Source of the DNA: Myrica gale | Taxonomy: Eukaryota; Streptophyta; Magnoliopsida; Fagales; Myricaceae | DNA: 64,000 nucleotides | Assembly (NCBI GenBank): GCA_963930655.1 | Contig: OZ005608.1 | Location: forward strand, 4,154,001 to 4,218,000 | Reading direction: 5' to 3' | Shown here: positions 35,297 through 47,700 of the stretch, piece by piece | Layout of the letters: every line of letters begins with the position of its first letter | How positions within the stretch are numbered: the first letter of the stretch is position 1 | Notes under the pieces: generated by a model | Told to the model about the DNA's origin: nothing | Databases searched by the model: none | The model's input: the letters and a program-made list of their open reading frames with translations, nothing else | Made by a program: the position numbers and the translations under genes

Positions 35297-36114
35297 TGAA
35301 GTTTCGGGGCAGAATGATACCAGGGGTTTAGGAATGTCAAATGAGGGTTTTGGGATCGGAGACACTTACCAGATAGTTGCGAACTTGTTTGCCTTCGGAG
35401 CAGGATTTCACCGCAATCAATGGTTTATTCGAATAGAAGCTTAAACCCTACCTTTGGAGGTTTTTCTCACGATAATAAGAGCACTTCTAACTTCAGGGTC
35501 GGTTGTAATGTTACCGGCAGAGACATTTTTTTGTTTCCCTGTATCCTCACTTTTTCTGTGACTGTTTTTAAAATTTTATGCTTGGCGTTAAAAATATGGT
35601 AGTATTGAAATGGTTGAACGAATCAGGAGTAAAAGTACAATTTTAAAGTTTATTGGATAAAAGTAAATTTTTGTTAAAATTTTAAATGGTTAAATGTCAT
35701 GTTAACCTATTTATTGATGGACCACACAGGAAGGTGGTGGCTTAGTAGTGGATGAGCTACACTTAAGATTTAGGGATTGTTTAAGGCTCAAATTATAAAA
35801 GTTTTATTATGTTCCGGTGGTTTCAACGTTATTTAAAATTTTAGAGTTTTAGTGGTGGTGGGCTTCGGTCTGACTTCATGATCATCATCTCTTGAAGGCC
35901 TTTTTTTTTATTAAAAAAACAACTTATAAATTCATGTCAAAATGTTTAAAAGAGGCCTAAACTACTAAAGTTGTCACTTCTGAAATTATCAAAATTCTTC
36001 CGATAATAAGATCCAATAGCCAATTTTGTACCATTTTAATCTCTCTCTCTTTTTTTTTGCATATTTGAACACTATCACAACAATTTAGTTGTATTTTGAT
36101 AAGTTTGTTAATGT
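35297..36114. other. EMB2217 promoter and spacer
   Basis: The likely 5' UTR, with a donor-like GTAAGT (complement near 35363-35369), and promoter of EMB2217. Then comes AT-rich spacer. No other gene is seen. Confidence 0.5.
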
Positions 36115-37122
36115 AGAAGAAAAAAGTTAGAATGAAGATGGGAGAGAAATAATAACAATATAGAGATTTTAAGTGGTTCTGTCTAGAATACATACATCCA
36201 CTGTGAAACCCTTGTATGTATGTATTTTATATTATAAATACATACAAATTACAAGTTGAAGATATCTATTTATAAAGACAATACAAAACATGATAGGAAA
36301 ATATTATTACATTTAAATTTGAATATCTACATATACACTTGCATCTCTGATATTTAATAACGATATCACATTTAAGATTTGATTATGATATTATTTCTAA
36401 CATACTCTCTCAAATATGAGATGAAAAAATCTGAAATCTTGTGTTTGAAAAAAGAGACCGATCGGACCTTGAAATCATAGGCACATGACCCCTGCTCCCT
36501 TGCTGAAGGTATCACTTTTTTCATTTTTTTTTATTTGATCGGACCTTGAAATCATATCTTAGGCACATGACCCCACAACCCTTGTCAAACATATCGCATG
36601 CTCTCTCTTTTTTCTCTCTTTCACTCACCTTATTTTTTTCATCGCAAACGCATTTGCTGTAAGTATAGTTGAGGTGGAAATTCACCAATGAGATAGCTCT
36701 TGACTCTTTACAAGTGCACAGACATTCAAACGAAGAGTGACAAAATTGCCAACTTTTAAGGATGCGGAAGACATATTTTATTGCTCTGATACCAAGAAGA
36801 AAAAGGTTAGAATGAAGAGGGGGGAAATAGTAAGAAGACGAGATTTTAAGTGGTTCGATCTATAAAACTTACATTTACTGTTAAAAACCCTCTATGACTA
36901 TATTTTTTCTTATGAGTACATACATATTACAAGTTGAATGTATCTATTTATAGAGAGAATACAAAGTATCATAAGAAAATATTTCTACATTTAAATTTGA
37001 ATATCTACATTTAAACTTGCATCTCTGAGATTTGATAACTATATCACATTTAAACTCGATATCGTGATAACAATAATATCATATTAAATATTGTAGATTT
37101 GATTATAATATTATGTCTAACA
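36115..37122 (-). mobile_element. Non-coding LTR element, copy 1 (TRIM-like)
   Basis: LTRs at 36115-36402 and 36795-37122. On the minus strand they begin TGTTAG and end TTTTTCTTCT. A perfect tRNA-Met primer-binding site TGGTATCAGAGC (complement of 36783-36794) adjoins the LTR. The target duplication AATGT occurs at 36110-36114 and 37123-37127. The internal 390 bp is non-coding and repeats the phrase GATCGGACCTTGAAATCATA. The structure is whole in outline, but the LTRs differ in length and at many sites, so it is older than copy 2. Confidence 0.9.
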
Positions 37123-37410
37123 AATGTCATTTTTGTTTGACATTTTGATGAAAGTTTACGAGTTAAAAAATTAAAGTATTACTTCAGCCTCCTAGCTTGT
37201 CTACCAAATTAAATTATCACTCAAAGATTTAACTTGGTTTTAAGTTTTAACTAGTAGTACATTGGAATCTTGAAGCACCACTACCAATGCCACGAAAAAT
37301 TATACAAAGTATATATTCAAATATTTGGTTGACATGAAATCTGTACTGTTAATATGTCGGTCTGTGTGAGTCTTCCAACATTCTATGAATGACGTGTCTT
37401 TCTATTTCTG

Positions 37411-37613
37411 AGGTTGTGTTTGTGTTGTAATATTTTTGGTATGGAAATATGTGTTGGTATTGAGTTTAGTGAAAAGGTGAAGAGAGAGGTAATTTTTTAT
37501 AATTTTTATAATTTTTTATATTTTTTTATGGGAGAGAGAGATTATATTGAAGTATTTTATTAGGAGAGAGATAAAATGTTGAGGATAATTGGGTTTGCAA
37601 ACGCAGCCTGAAT
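37411..37613. mobile_element. MITE-like repeat, TGTTTG-ended family (inverted copy)
   Basis: Begins AGGTTGTGTTTGTG and ends TTTGCAAACGCAGCCT, imperfect inverses. The interior is the reverse of the phrase order seen at 4985 and 30309 ('gagagagattatattg', 'gtgaaaaggtgaagagagag'). Non-coding. Confidence 0.5.
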
Positions 37614-37831
37614 TGGACAAGTTACATATTTAAAAAAAAACATTTCACCTTTAAAGTCTCTCGTTGCCATTGATTTGCACTCTCCCTCAAATCTGGCCGT
37701 CAAATTGGAAGAAATATTCGATCAGGTGAGACGTTCTGCTATAAAATAATTGTTATACCCTATCATTTCAACTGCGTTGATAAAATTACCCCATGTTAAA
37801 TGGGTTCACGACAATTTTGGCTTAATTTCTA

Positions 37832-38063
37832 GGGATAAATGCAAAATTGGTCCCTGTGTTATACGCAAAAATTGATTTAGTCACTGTGATATGAAAAACA
37901 TCGATTTAGTCCTTGTGATTTCAGAAAGTGATAAAATCAGTCCCTGATAAAGGACCAATAACAAACGAAAATAGAATCACAAGGACTAAATCGATGTTTT
38001 TCATATCACGGGGACTAAATCGATTTTTGCGTATAGCATAGAGACTGATTTTACATTTATCCC
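37832..38063. mobile_element. Mutator-type MITE (232 bp)
   Basis: Begins GGGATAAATGCAAAATTGG and ends in the diverged inverse ...ACATTTATCCC. Arms of about 100 bp include 'aaaaacatcgatttagtcct' and its inverse. A perfect 9-bp target duplication TAATTTCTA occurs at 37823-37831 and 38064-38072. It is a clean hairpin element without coding capacity. Confidence 0.88.
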
Positions 38064-38296
38064 TAATTTCTATAATGCTCCCTGAAATATTAAAACTTTG
38101 AACTAACAACATTGAATCATGCAAGCGCAATTACGCTGAAGCCTTCACTAAAAAAATCAAGGGTTTTGTTTGGCACGTGATTCCATCCAATTTGAAGGTC
38201 AGATTAGATGAATGATGCAAATCGACCACAACAAGACTTCAAGAGAAAAATACGTAAAAAAAACGCAAAGTATATTTAACCCAATTGAGAAGGATT

Positions 38297-38576
38297 AACC
38301 CCAAGGGGTTTGTCTGAGTGGTCACAGCTTAGGCCTATGAGTTTGTTCTCCTGAGATCTCAAGTTCGAATCCCCTCAGATGCAAATAGTTCCTTGAGGCC
38401 ACTCCCCCAGCGAAGCTGAACTTAATTGACATGTGTGGTTTGGGAAGGTTGCACGGCCCAAAATTTGACGTGGCGTTGAGCCCACTTCATGCGTATACTA
38501 GGTTAGGTCTGTCAGAGCTCGGTGCATGTGGTTGGGTGCCCGAATTTCCCTCGTTATCAAAAAAAAATTAAGAATA
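38297..38576 (+). mobile_element. tRNA-derived SINE (about 280 bp)
   Basis: The head carries RNA polymerase III promoter boxes: box A TGTCTGAGTGGTC (38311-38323) and box B GTTCGAATC (38363-38371). The body is unrelated to tRNA and the tail ends TCGTTATC plus an A-rich run. A 9-bp target duplication AGAAGGATT flanks it (38288-38296 and 38577-38585). This is the full anatomy of a plant SINE. Confidence 0.88.
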
Positions 38577-39126
38577 AGAAGGATTCTAATCCCAGAGTTC
38601 CATGGCGGGGCTGACAAGAGGATTAGGTAGGGAGCTTTTGGGAGTCCAATATAGGAAGAAATTGTAGGTTAGCTTGGGTTGCCATCAAATGGTGCTCGCA
38701 AAGGAAAGGGTGGCGGCATCGGTAGAGGAGGGTGACTACATGGATCGATGGACAGTAGGAATAGGAGGTTTGGACCTCAGAAAGAGAAGGAAGGAACAAG
38801 TTGTCGGGGATGGCTTTCCATTTTAAACCAAAATGTATTTTCCAAAAATTAAAATAATTCTTCATAACTTCATTGATGTTATTTAAATTTACCTTTGTTT
38901 TTCATCCATTCCAGACACCCCAAGATAAGCAAAATATTTCCCAGAAAAAAAAATGCAGTGAAACATACAGAGTCGTTATCTGTCAAGTATAAGAGTTTTC
39001 TCGAGGCATGATTCAAAACTATGTTGGTCTAATCCTACGTTTGTACGAAGGATTCGTAAACTCCATATCAATCTCCAACACAGAAGAATCAATGGCTTCC
39101 ACAGGTAAACATCTCACATACGTTTC
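38577..39126. other. Intergenic, no gene seen
   Basis: No recognised gene. A minus-strand open stretch at 38623-38865 has no homology I know. Confidence 0.4.
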
Positions 39127-40132
39127 AGAAGAAAAAGGTGAAAATGAAGAGAGGAGAGAAATAGTAATAAAAGACAAGAGATTTTAAGTGGTTCGGTCTA
39201 GAAGACCTACCTCCACTGTGAAAGTCTTCTATGGTTGTATTTTGTATTATGAGTCCATACAGATTACAATTGAAGATCTCTATTTATAGAGATAATACAA
39301 AGTATAATAGGAGAATATCCTATATTTAAATTTAAATCTCTACATTTGAATTTGAATCTTTATAACAATATCAAAAATTTGATATTGTGATAATCATAAT
39401 ATCATATCAAATCTTTAAGATTTGATTATGATATTATCTCTAACATCCTCCCTCAAACACAAGATGGAGAAATCTGAAATCTTGTGTTTGAAAAACGAGA
39501 TCTGAAGGTGATTGGACCTTGAAATCATAGATCCTTGCTCCCTTGCTGATCTTTGCTCATTTGCTTATCAAATATATTTTTTTGAATTTGATCGGACCTT
39601 GAAATCATATCATAGGACATGATCTTGAATATATTCTAAAAGTGATCGGACCTTGAAATCATAAGCACACCAAACATATCTCTGCTCTGTCTTTTTTCTC
39701 TCTGCCTTTCACTCACCTATTTTTTTTCTCTCAAAACGGAGATTTGCTGTAAGTACAGCGGAGGTGAAATTCACCAACTTTTAAGGATATAGAATTTTGT
39801 TGCTCTGATACCAAGAAGAAAAAGGTGAAAATGAAGAGATGAGAGAAATAGTAACAAGAGACAAGAGATTTTAAGTGGTTCGGTCTAGAAGACCTTCATC
39901 CACTGTGAAAGCCCTCTATGACTGTATTTTGTATTATGAGTACATACAGATTACAATTGAAAATCTCTATTTATAGAGATAATACAAAGCATAATAGGAG
40001 AATATCATATATTTAAATTTAAATCTCTACATTTGAATTTGAATCTTCATAACAATATCAAAAATTTGATATTGTGATAATCATAATATCATATCAAATC
40101 TTTAAGATTTGATTATGATATTATCTCTAACA
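39127..40132 (-). mobile_element. Non-coding LTR element, copy 2 (TRIM-like), complete ends
   Basis: Two 319-bp LTRs, 39127-39445 and 39814-40132, begin TGTTAGAGATAATATC and end CACCTTTTTCTTCT on the minus strand. The primer-binding site TGGTATCAGAGC (complement of 39802-39813) and a purine tract (GAGGGAGGA) just before the other LTR are both in place. The target duplication GTTTC occurs at 39122-39126 and 40133-40137. The internal 368 bp is non-coding and repeats GGACCTTGAAATCAT three times. I count about 14 differences between the LTRs (about 4%), so insertion is relatively recent. It looks structurally whole but encodes nothing and would need proteins from elsewhere. Confidence 0.93.
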
Positions 40133-40850
40133 GTTTCTTTTTCTTTTCTATTAGAAAATCGAGATCTTTGTGTGTTTTTATACCTAAGAAGTAACCATAA
40201 AGTTCACAGATAAAACACTTTTGAATGCGGAATTTATGGGGAAGGCTATAACCTGCAAGGCAAAGCTTGTAAGGTATTGCTTTATCAGCATCTAATTGAA
40301 GTAACAAAAAAGATCAGTATGCTTTTTTTGAAGCAAATGATCAATATACATATAATCTATCCTGTATATAGAGCCATTAGAGCTATACGACAAGGATCTT
40401 GTTTGGCCCTCCAGGAGAAAGAGATGGAGAACTTTGAGTAGAAAGCAAGCAAAACAAAAAGGCAGAAAACACCACGCTTTGATTTGTTCCAGTACCAAGC
40501 AAGCATAGATGCCAACATGCAAAAAATAACAGGGCAAAAGATGATACACAGCCGATGAGCAACTTCCCTTAAAATACACCTTATTTTAGTTCTTTTTATC
40601 CCTTTCTGTATTACTTCACTTGCACATCTTTGAGCAAAGTGACTGTATAACAAAGCTTCCCTGCTAAAGAATAAATCTTTATGGCCGACCTAGCCACTTG
40701 TCCCCCACACCCAGGCTTTGCCTAATTCAAGGGATGTCCTGGAGTACCCTCCAACATATAAATCCCTTGCGCAGGCTTGTGTTCTATGATTGGTGTGGAG
40801 TTGGTGTGTGACAAAGCTATATTTGGAAGTTCTGGGCATTGTGGGAAGTC
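40133..40850. other. Upstream region of the X8 gene
   Basis: Promoter and spacer. Overlapping minus-strand open stretches at 40292-40653 have low similarity to anything I know and are judged spurious. Confidence 0.45.
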
Positions 40851-43318
40851 ATGGAGACAAGCAGAGGTTACAAGAGAGTTCGCTTTCTACTTCTCTACAT
40901 AACCATTGCAGCCATTCTCTTCACTGGTTGTGGTAAGCCCCTTGTCTGCAGCTTTTATGTATTGCTGAAAATATATAGGCAGAGATTATATCCGGTAGTA
41001 ATCCCACTAGCAAACTAGTTAAAGACTCTCATATCGACTGCCAATTGTTCAACATTTTGTTCTTTTTCTTTTGAGGAATTCTAGTTTTTTGGTCTATTAC
41101 TCACCAAGAAGCAATTCTTACCTCGGAGAACATCTGATCCTCTGTGCACATGTATATACTTTTTAATCACTGCAGCTTGCTTACTTGTTAAGTTTCTATG
41201 CACTTTTTTCTTTTTCTTTTTCTCTAAGGCTCTGCAATAGCAAGCTTTCTGTACGATTTGTACACTATTGGCCACTTTTCAATTACCAGCACGCAGAATC
41301 AGATCATGAGAGCAATTCATTGTTCAAAGGCCAGAAACTGAAATCTATGTAGAATTGCTACTGTGAATACAAAGCATGGAGCAATCAGGCAGAAAATAAG
41401 CAAATATCAAATGGTTATATCAGCTGACAAAGTCCCCCTATTTTTGTCAAGCAGAAGCAAGAAGATCAGTGCAACCATTCAGACGTCCAAGACATCCCAG
41501 GAGTTCAATCATCAAAACCACAAAGAAATTGAGAGTCACAAAGCACTTGAATATTAATCCATTGCTGGAATCAGTTGGGTACAGTGTAAGTTCACCATTT
41601 TCTTTACCCCCATTCGAGTCACTAGGCCCGATGCCCCTGCCAGAAAATACTCCTCCCTACTGCATTTATCCACCCAATACCCCGGGAACTCCCTCCACAA
41701 CCATTCCAGCTCCTGCAGGATACACACCGTCGTCTCCACCATCAGCACCCTATTACTATCTGCCACCAGTTCTTCCATCCCAAAGCCCACCTCCAAGCCC
41801 AGCAGGCACGATTCCCGGCACACCGGAATTTACTCCTACCCCTTACCCACCAGAAATTGTTCCAAGCCCACCCAGCATTGTCCCTGGCTCGCCAGAAGTT
41901 GTACCCAATCCCCCTATCTACGTTCCAAGCCCATCTGGGTCTACATTGAGCCCACCTTATTATGAGCCCAGCCCACCAATTTATGTCCCAAGCCCACCCT
42001 CATATGTTCCATCTCCTACCGGGTTTGTTCCAAGCCCACCAGTTTTTGAACCGCCTGTGGTGTTTCCCCCACCGACCGTGCCACCGCCTCCTCCGAACAC
42101 TGCCTCGAGCAGAGCCCTCTGGTGTGTGGCTAAGCCATCGGTGCCTGACCCAATCATTCAGGAAGCTATGGACTATGCTTGTTGGTCTGGAGCCGATTGC
42201 GATTCGATTCAGCCCGAGGGTTCATGCTTTCAGCCCAACACCTTGTTTGCACACGCGTCGTACGCTTTCAATAGCTACTGGCAGAGGACCAAGGTAGCCG
42301 GTGGCACGTGCGACTTCGGAGGGACAGCCATGCTTGTCACGGTTGATCCAAGTGAGTTAACTTCAAAATCAACCATAAAATAACATAATAAACATACCAC
42401 CTACTCGCCAGTCCTTACATTCGATCCCATATAAAAATTTTGTATATACTAAATTAAAGGAATAAATACACTTTGTCTCCCTTGTCTTTGGGGTCATTTA
42501 CATTTTGCTTCCCGATGTTTTATTTTTGATACATTGGACTCATTATCTTCCACATTTTTGCAATCTGGACCTCATACCCAATTTAGCTGTCTAAATTGAC
42601 GGATTTCGTCAACACGTGAACCGGTCGATCGCTACAAAGGTAACATGAGAGGCATGACGAGTCGGTCGACCACTTTATGTAGCGATCGACCGATGCATGT
42701 GTTGATGAAATCCGTCAATTTAGACGGCAAATTGGGTACGGAGTCCAGATTGCAAAAATATGAAAGATAATGAGTCTAATGTATAAAAAATAAAACATCA
42801 GGGTGCAAAGTATAAATGACCCCAAAGACAAGAGGAGCAAAGTGTATTTATCCCTTAATTAAATGTGACAAAGAAAAGGAATTATTATTTTTTTAGTATA
42901 AATACAATGTTTCACTCATCAGTTATTAGTTATTCAACATTGTATCTTAAACTATGGACTTTTATATATTGCATCTTATACTTAGAAAAAAATATATATT
43001 GCATCTTATCAAAATTTTAAATTAAAATAACAATAATGTCCTTGATCTCCCTTTTCATGTATTGAAGGTGTTGTCAATTCATTAAATTTTCATAGTTATT
43101 ATTATCGGACGAATATAGAGTGAAAAATGTCTAACATTGATATATAGTTGAATGATGCAATGTGTCAAAGACCTGATAGTTGATCGGTGAAGAGTGTATT
43201 TATCTCTATTTTTTTATGTATAATCGAATCAACTTATAAGCAATTATTTATTATTAACCTAATCATCTTTTTTTTTTCCACTGCAGGTTACGATGGGTGC
43301 CATTTCCTCTATTATTAG
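40851..43318 (+). CDS. Proline-rich X8-domain (CBM43) cell-wall protein
   Basis: Exons 40851-40932, about 41455-42351 and 43287-43318 give about 336 residues. Exon 1 is a signal peptide (FLLLYITIAAILFTGC). The exon 2 acceptor at 41454 is chosen because it has a pyrimidine-rich lead and keeps frame; an acceptor at 41400 would add 18 codons. After a basic stretch comes a long Pro-rich linker (about residues 75-240) with repeated PSPP and YVPSP units. The C-terminal X8 domain starts ALWCVAKPSVPD, continues YACWSGADC and GSCFQPN, and is completed by exon 3 as DPSYDGCHFLYY, keeping the six Cys and Trp. X8 domains bind beta-1,3-glucan (callose), as in plasmodesmal PDCB proteins, so an apoplastic or membrane-anchored role is likely. 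No GPI tail is seen after the domain. Intron 2 hosts a MITE. Confidence 0.9.
42459..42854. mobile_element. Mutator-type MITE in X8 intron 2 (396 bp)
   Basis: Begins GGAATAAATACACTTTG and ends CAAAGTGTATTTATCCC. Arms of about 190 bp are near-perfect inverses, with a centre GGTCGATCGCTACA / TGTAGCGATCGACC. The flanks TAAATTAAA and TTAATTAAA (42450-42458 and 42855-42863) are a 9-bp duplication with one change. It lies in intron 2 of the X8 gene and leaves the splice sites untouched. Confidence 0.88.
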
Positions 43319-43741
43319 GTTGGAAGATTGAAGATCCATTACTTTCGAAGGCTGGAAGATGGATCTCTCCTTTTTCGTTTGCTATCCCCAAATTCGTTTT
43401 CTAAATAACTTATAGCTTTGTATGCTACAAACCCACAAAAAGATTGGTTCTAAATTTTGTAAGAACTCCTCACTAATAAGATTTTGATAGACGAGTAACC
43501 TATGAATTGTGGATTATGAAGTTTTACTCCTAATTTACATTATAATATAATATTGAAACTAATATATCTTTTTTTTCTAAAAAAACTAATATATTTTTAG
43601 TCTCATATTTAAACAACTTATTTATTCCAATAACTCAATTATTAATTTGTAACATCAAAAGAAGTAAATTTTTTAACACCATTTTACACCCCAAATAAAA
43701 TTATAATAACCATGCGGAGTGGAAACTTTATCTTTTGATTT
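43319..43741. other. X8 gene 3' flank
   Basis: Probable 3' UTR and AT-rich spacer. Nothing else is seen. Confidence 0.5.
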
Positions 43742-44123
43742 TGAGAAATTCAATTTTTAGTCATTAGGTTTTAGGCACTTTCTCATTTTAGTCCTTTATT
43801 TTCAAATTTCAATTTTTTAATCATTGAGTTTTATTGTTTGACAAAATGGTCATTCCGTCAGTCCGCCGTCCATATACTTAACGGAGCTCTTTGACATGTC
43901 AATAAATTTGTACCGGTCGGCCGCTACATGTACCAGTCGATCACTCACTTTCAAAACATATACTTGATCGATCGCTTTAAATTTGCTGACATATCAAAAA
44001 AATTTGTTAAGCATATAGACAACAGACTAATGAAAGAATCATTTCATAAAAAAAATTCAAAGACTATTTGGAGTTTGAAACTTAAAATAAAAAAGTGCTC
44101 ATAAACACTAAAAAAATGAATTT
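43742..44123. mobile_element. Mutator-type MITE (about 380 bp), diverged
   Basis: Same family as 27282 and 59598. The left arm reads AATTTTTAGTCATTAGGTTT, and the centre has GTCCATATACTTAACGGA and repeated GATCGATCGCTT / GGTCGGCCGC motifs. The right arm is the diverged inverse. Target duplication was not resolved, so boundaries are approximate. Confidence 0.6.
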
Positions 44124-44723
44124 CCTTTTTACCCTAAAAATAATAAACCCACCGGCTGCTTTTTGAAAAGGTAGATAATTAAAAGATGCACTTTATGGTT
44201 CCGTCTTTCCCCAGAAGGACACGTATGGGGTTGGTTCCAACTTCCAAAGAGCACTTCGGGAGGCGCCGCTCCTTCTGATAAAGTAAATAATAAAGAACGG
44301 TCAATATTATTTTATTTTATATATCGATTATTAAATTAATAATAATATGATATTATCTTATTATTCCCACGTCCAATATAGTGGAATAAAAACTTAAACA
44401 AATTATAAAAATGTTGAAAGAAAAAGGACGAATAGAAAAAAAATCCGATGTGGACCCACCTCCAACATCCTACGGTCCCGGCCACCAAGGATTGAGTAGA
44501 TACCAACGTGGCAATGTGTAACAGCGACTACTTTTTCACTCCCTCGCGAAACGACGTTGTTTATAAGCAGAGTAACGTGAGTCTCGCCAGTCGCCACACC
44601 AGTTCCAGCTTTTGGACGTTTCCCTCCCTCCAAATTTTGATTGCCCCCTGTCGACCTCCCCCCCACCCCACCGTTGCCAACCGACCAACACAAAACCCTA
44701 ACCCTAAACGCTAGCTCTTAGCA
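44124..44723. other. IMPDH promoter and 5' UTR
   Basis: A short AT-rich spacer becomes GC- and C-rich toward 44724, with a CT/CCC-rich leader just before the ATG, typical of a housekeeping plant promoter. No TATA box was evident close to the start. Confidence 0.45.
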
Positions 44724-47700
44724 ATGGAGGACGACGGTTTCGCCGCCACGAAGCTCTTCAACCAGGGCTACTCTTACACCTACGACGATGTCATCTTCCT
44801 GCCCCACTACATTGACTTTCCCACCGATGCCGTCTCGCTCTCCACGCGCCTCACGCGTCGGGTGCCGCTCCTGGCTCCCATTGTTTCCTCCCCGATGGAC
44901 ACCGTGACGGAGGGGTGCATGGCTTCGGCCATGGCGTCCTTGGGAGGCCTCGGCATCATCCACTCCAACCTTCCCACCGATGTGCAGGCGTCCATGGTTA
45001 GGTCCGTCAAGTCCCGCCGCGTACCCATACTCTCCACCCCGACCTTCATGTCCGCCTCCCACCGCATCGAATCCCTTGACGACTTTGAGTCCTGCCCCTA
45101 CGTCCTCGTCACGCAGTCCGGCTCTCCTTCCTCCAAGCTGCTCGGTTACGTGTCGAGATCCGATTGGCTGCAGCTTGACGACCATAAGAAAGGCACCCGA
45201 ATTGACACGTACATGACCAGCTCCGACGAATTGGTGGTGCCGTGGAATTACAGTCTGACCCAGATGGACACCTATTTTCAGGAAAAGAGAGAGAGGGATC
45301 TTGCGTTGTTGGTGAGGGAGGAGCAGGAGGTGGTGGACGTGGTGACGAGGGAGGAGGTGGAGAAAGTGAAGGAGTATCCAAGGTTGGGAGTGGGGACGGT
45401 GGGACCCGACGGAGGTTGGAGAGTGGGGGCAGCTGTAGGGACGAGGGAGGTGGATAAGGAGAGGCTGGAGCATTTGGTTAAGGCGGGTGTGGATGTTGTG
45501 GTGTTCGACAGTTCTCAAGGGAACTCCATTTATCAGATTGAGATGATCAAGTATGTGAAGCGGATGTACCCAGACCTGGATGTGGTGGGCGGAAATGTGG
45601 TGACGATGGCACAGGCGGAGAATTTGATTCACTCCGGGGCAGACGGGTTAAGGGTCGGGATGGGATCCGGGTCCATTTGTACTACACAGGAGGTTTGCGC
45701 GGTCGGGCGAGGGCAGGTATAACATTTTTCACTTTTGTTGTTCTTTGTTTGATTGTCAATGTTGTTTTTGTTCTTGGGTGGTTATTTAGATTTTGCATGT
45801 TGATTGGGTATTGTAAGGAGGAGGTTGCGTGGATACTGTAAATTGGATAGCGAGTGAACTAGAAATTTACCAACTGAGTTGAAATTGCCTGATAGTCTAT
45901 TGATATATTGTGTTGTATCCGTTGTTGAGTGGGTGTCAATAGGCATCCTATCTCTGTAAATTGTCAGAAAACTCTATTAGTTCTGGAGCTATTGGATTGA
46001 TTCCAGATAATTTCTTTGTCCGATTAGCTGAACAAAGTGGTCATGCCACCAATGATATGTCTTTGCTAGCTGTTCTCATGCTTTTTCCCCCCTCTGGGGT
46101 AGTAGTCCTATACCGGGTAGTAGATAAAGCCCACCCTTTTCTTTCTTTCTTTCTTTGTGACTAGGTCGTCTGAGCTATTGTACAATATCCAATAACAAAT
46201 GGAGTTCCTTCTGGTCTTCACAAACTTCATTCTACTAAACTGGCGAAATTGTCTATTGGTTGGGTAGTCAATATATGAACCCTCATTAAGACCTCTGAAG
46301 AGGTTGACAACTTAGCCAGTTGCACCAACTTTTACTCAGCAAACTTTTTACCCCCTTGTTTGCTACTTTTCAGGCGACTGCTGTTTACAAGGTTGCATCT
46401 ATTGCCTCACAAAGCGATGTGCCTGTCATTGCTGATGGTGGCATTTCCTATTCTGGACACATTGTTAAGGCTTTGGTCCTGGGGGCATCTACTGTAATGA
46501 TGGGAGGTTTTTTAGCTGGAAGCACCGAGTCTCCTGGGACTTATGAGTATCAGGTATGGCATTGAGCCGTCATGTTCTTAATGTATGAATGAAGTTGTTG
46601 ATATAGTGCTTATGCCAAGAAATCATTATTTCTTTCACATTATATTATTGTAATTAAGAGTTCAATTTTTTTTCCTTCTTCTTATATATTTCCCTGCAGA
46701 CTGTGCATCACTTGGAGTGGTTGGACACTATTGGTCATGATTGTGCCCAATGAAGCATGTGTCACGATCAATTTCTTTTTATTGATTGAAAAATGAATTT
46801 TCATGTCAATAACATAAAGGGCAAAGTACATTTTTAGTCCTCCGACTCTCAATTGTGTTTCTAGTTGGTATTGCACAAATGTGACACTTTCATTTAAACA
46901 GTACTTCAATTTTACCTTTCAGTCGAATTCAAGCTAATAGAGTTTAGTGGACTGTTGTGAAACCATGTCACATGTCGTGTCAACTACAAATTCTTATTTT
47001 CAGTTTCTTTGTTATTAATAAAAGATGAATTTTTCATTACCACTAAAGCTTCTTGCTGTCTCTCTCTTCCTACATCCTGACTTGCCATTTGGGGCAAGGT
47101 AAGGACAATTATATCTTTTAAGGAGGGAAAAATTACACAATACTAAAAGCACAATCTTAGGCACCTGCAGTGTCAGTTCCCACGAGGAATTTCTGCCCAC
47201 AATCCAAACCCAAAGTGTAGGGAACTCCCTAACAATCCCACCCTCCGAAATGCAGAGTTCTAGCACTTCCTCTTACTGACTTAGCTCATTCTCCTCTCGG
47301 TTCTCTCATTGACAGTGACCTCAGCTATTTCTGATCAAGCATCAAGTAATCTTATCACTGCATCCTCCTCTCTCTCTCTGTGTCTGTTTCTCAATATGAC
47401 ATAACCACAAACTTGGACCAAATCAACAGGCATGGTCTGACTAGATCTGTATCTTACCCTTCTCATGGATGAAACACTTGTTTTATCCCAGTTTGTTATC
47501 AACCTCCTCAGCTATCGATATCCCGAGGTCTTCTGGTGGCTGTGATTGCCCTCACTTGGAGACGTTGCCAAGAATGGTACCAAGAAGGGCTGGATTGTAA
47601 GGTGTTGTCACTAGCCCATGTGAACGCCAGTACCAAGCCTATGGTTCACATGGAGGAGGAGAGAAAGAGAAGACTTAGCTTCATTGTTAACATAAATTTC

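Noticed and set aside
35297-35365. N-terminal extension of EMB2217 (SPIPKPSFDIPKP)
   Set aside because: It has no ATG, only GTG, and contains a GTAAGT donor. The ATG at 35296 gives the expected family length.
38340-38380. Possible tRNA gene (CTGAGTGG and GTTCGAATC)
   Set aside because: There is no acceptor-stem pairing or proper 3' end. The boxes are the head of a SINE with a target duplication and A-rich tail.
40292-40653. Two overlapping minus-strand open frames of 95-98 codons
   Set aside because: They have no recognised similarity, lie in a promoter region, and overlap each other in different frames.
44718-45632. 304-codon minus-strand open frame over IMPDH exon 1
   Set aside because: It is the antisense shadow of a GC-rich exon. 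The + strand clearly encodes IMP dehydrogenase.
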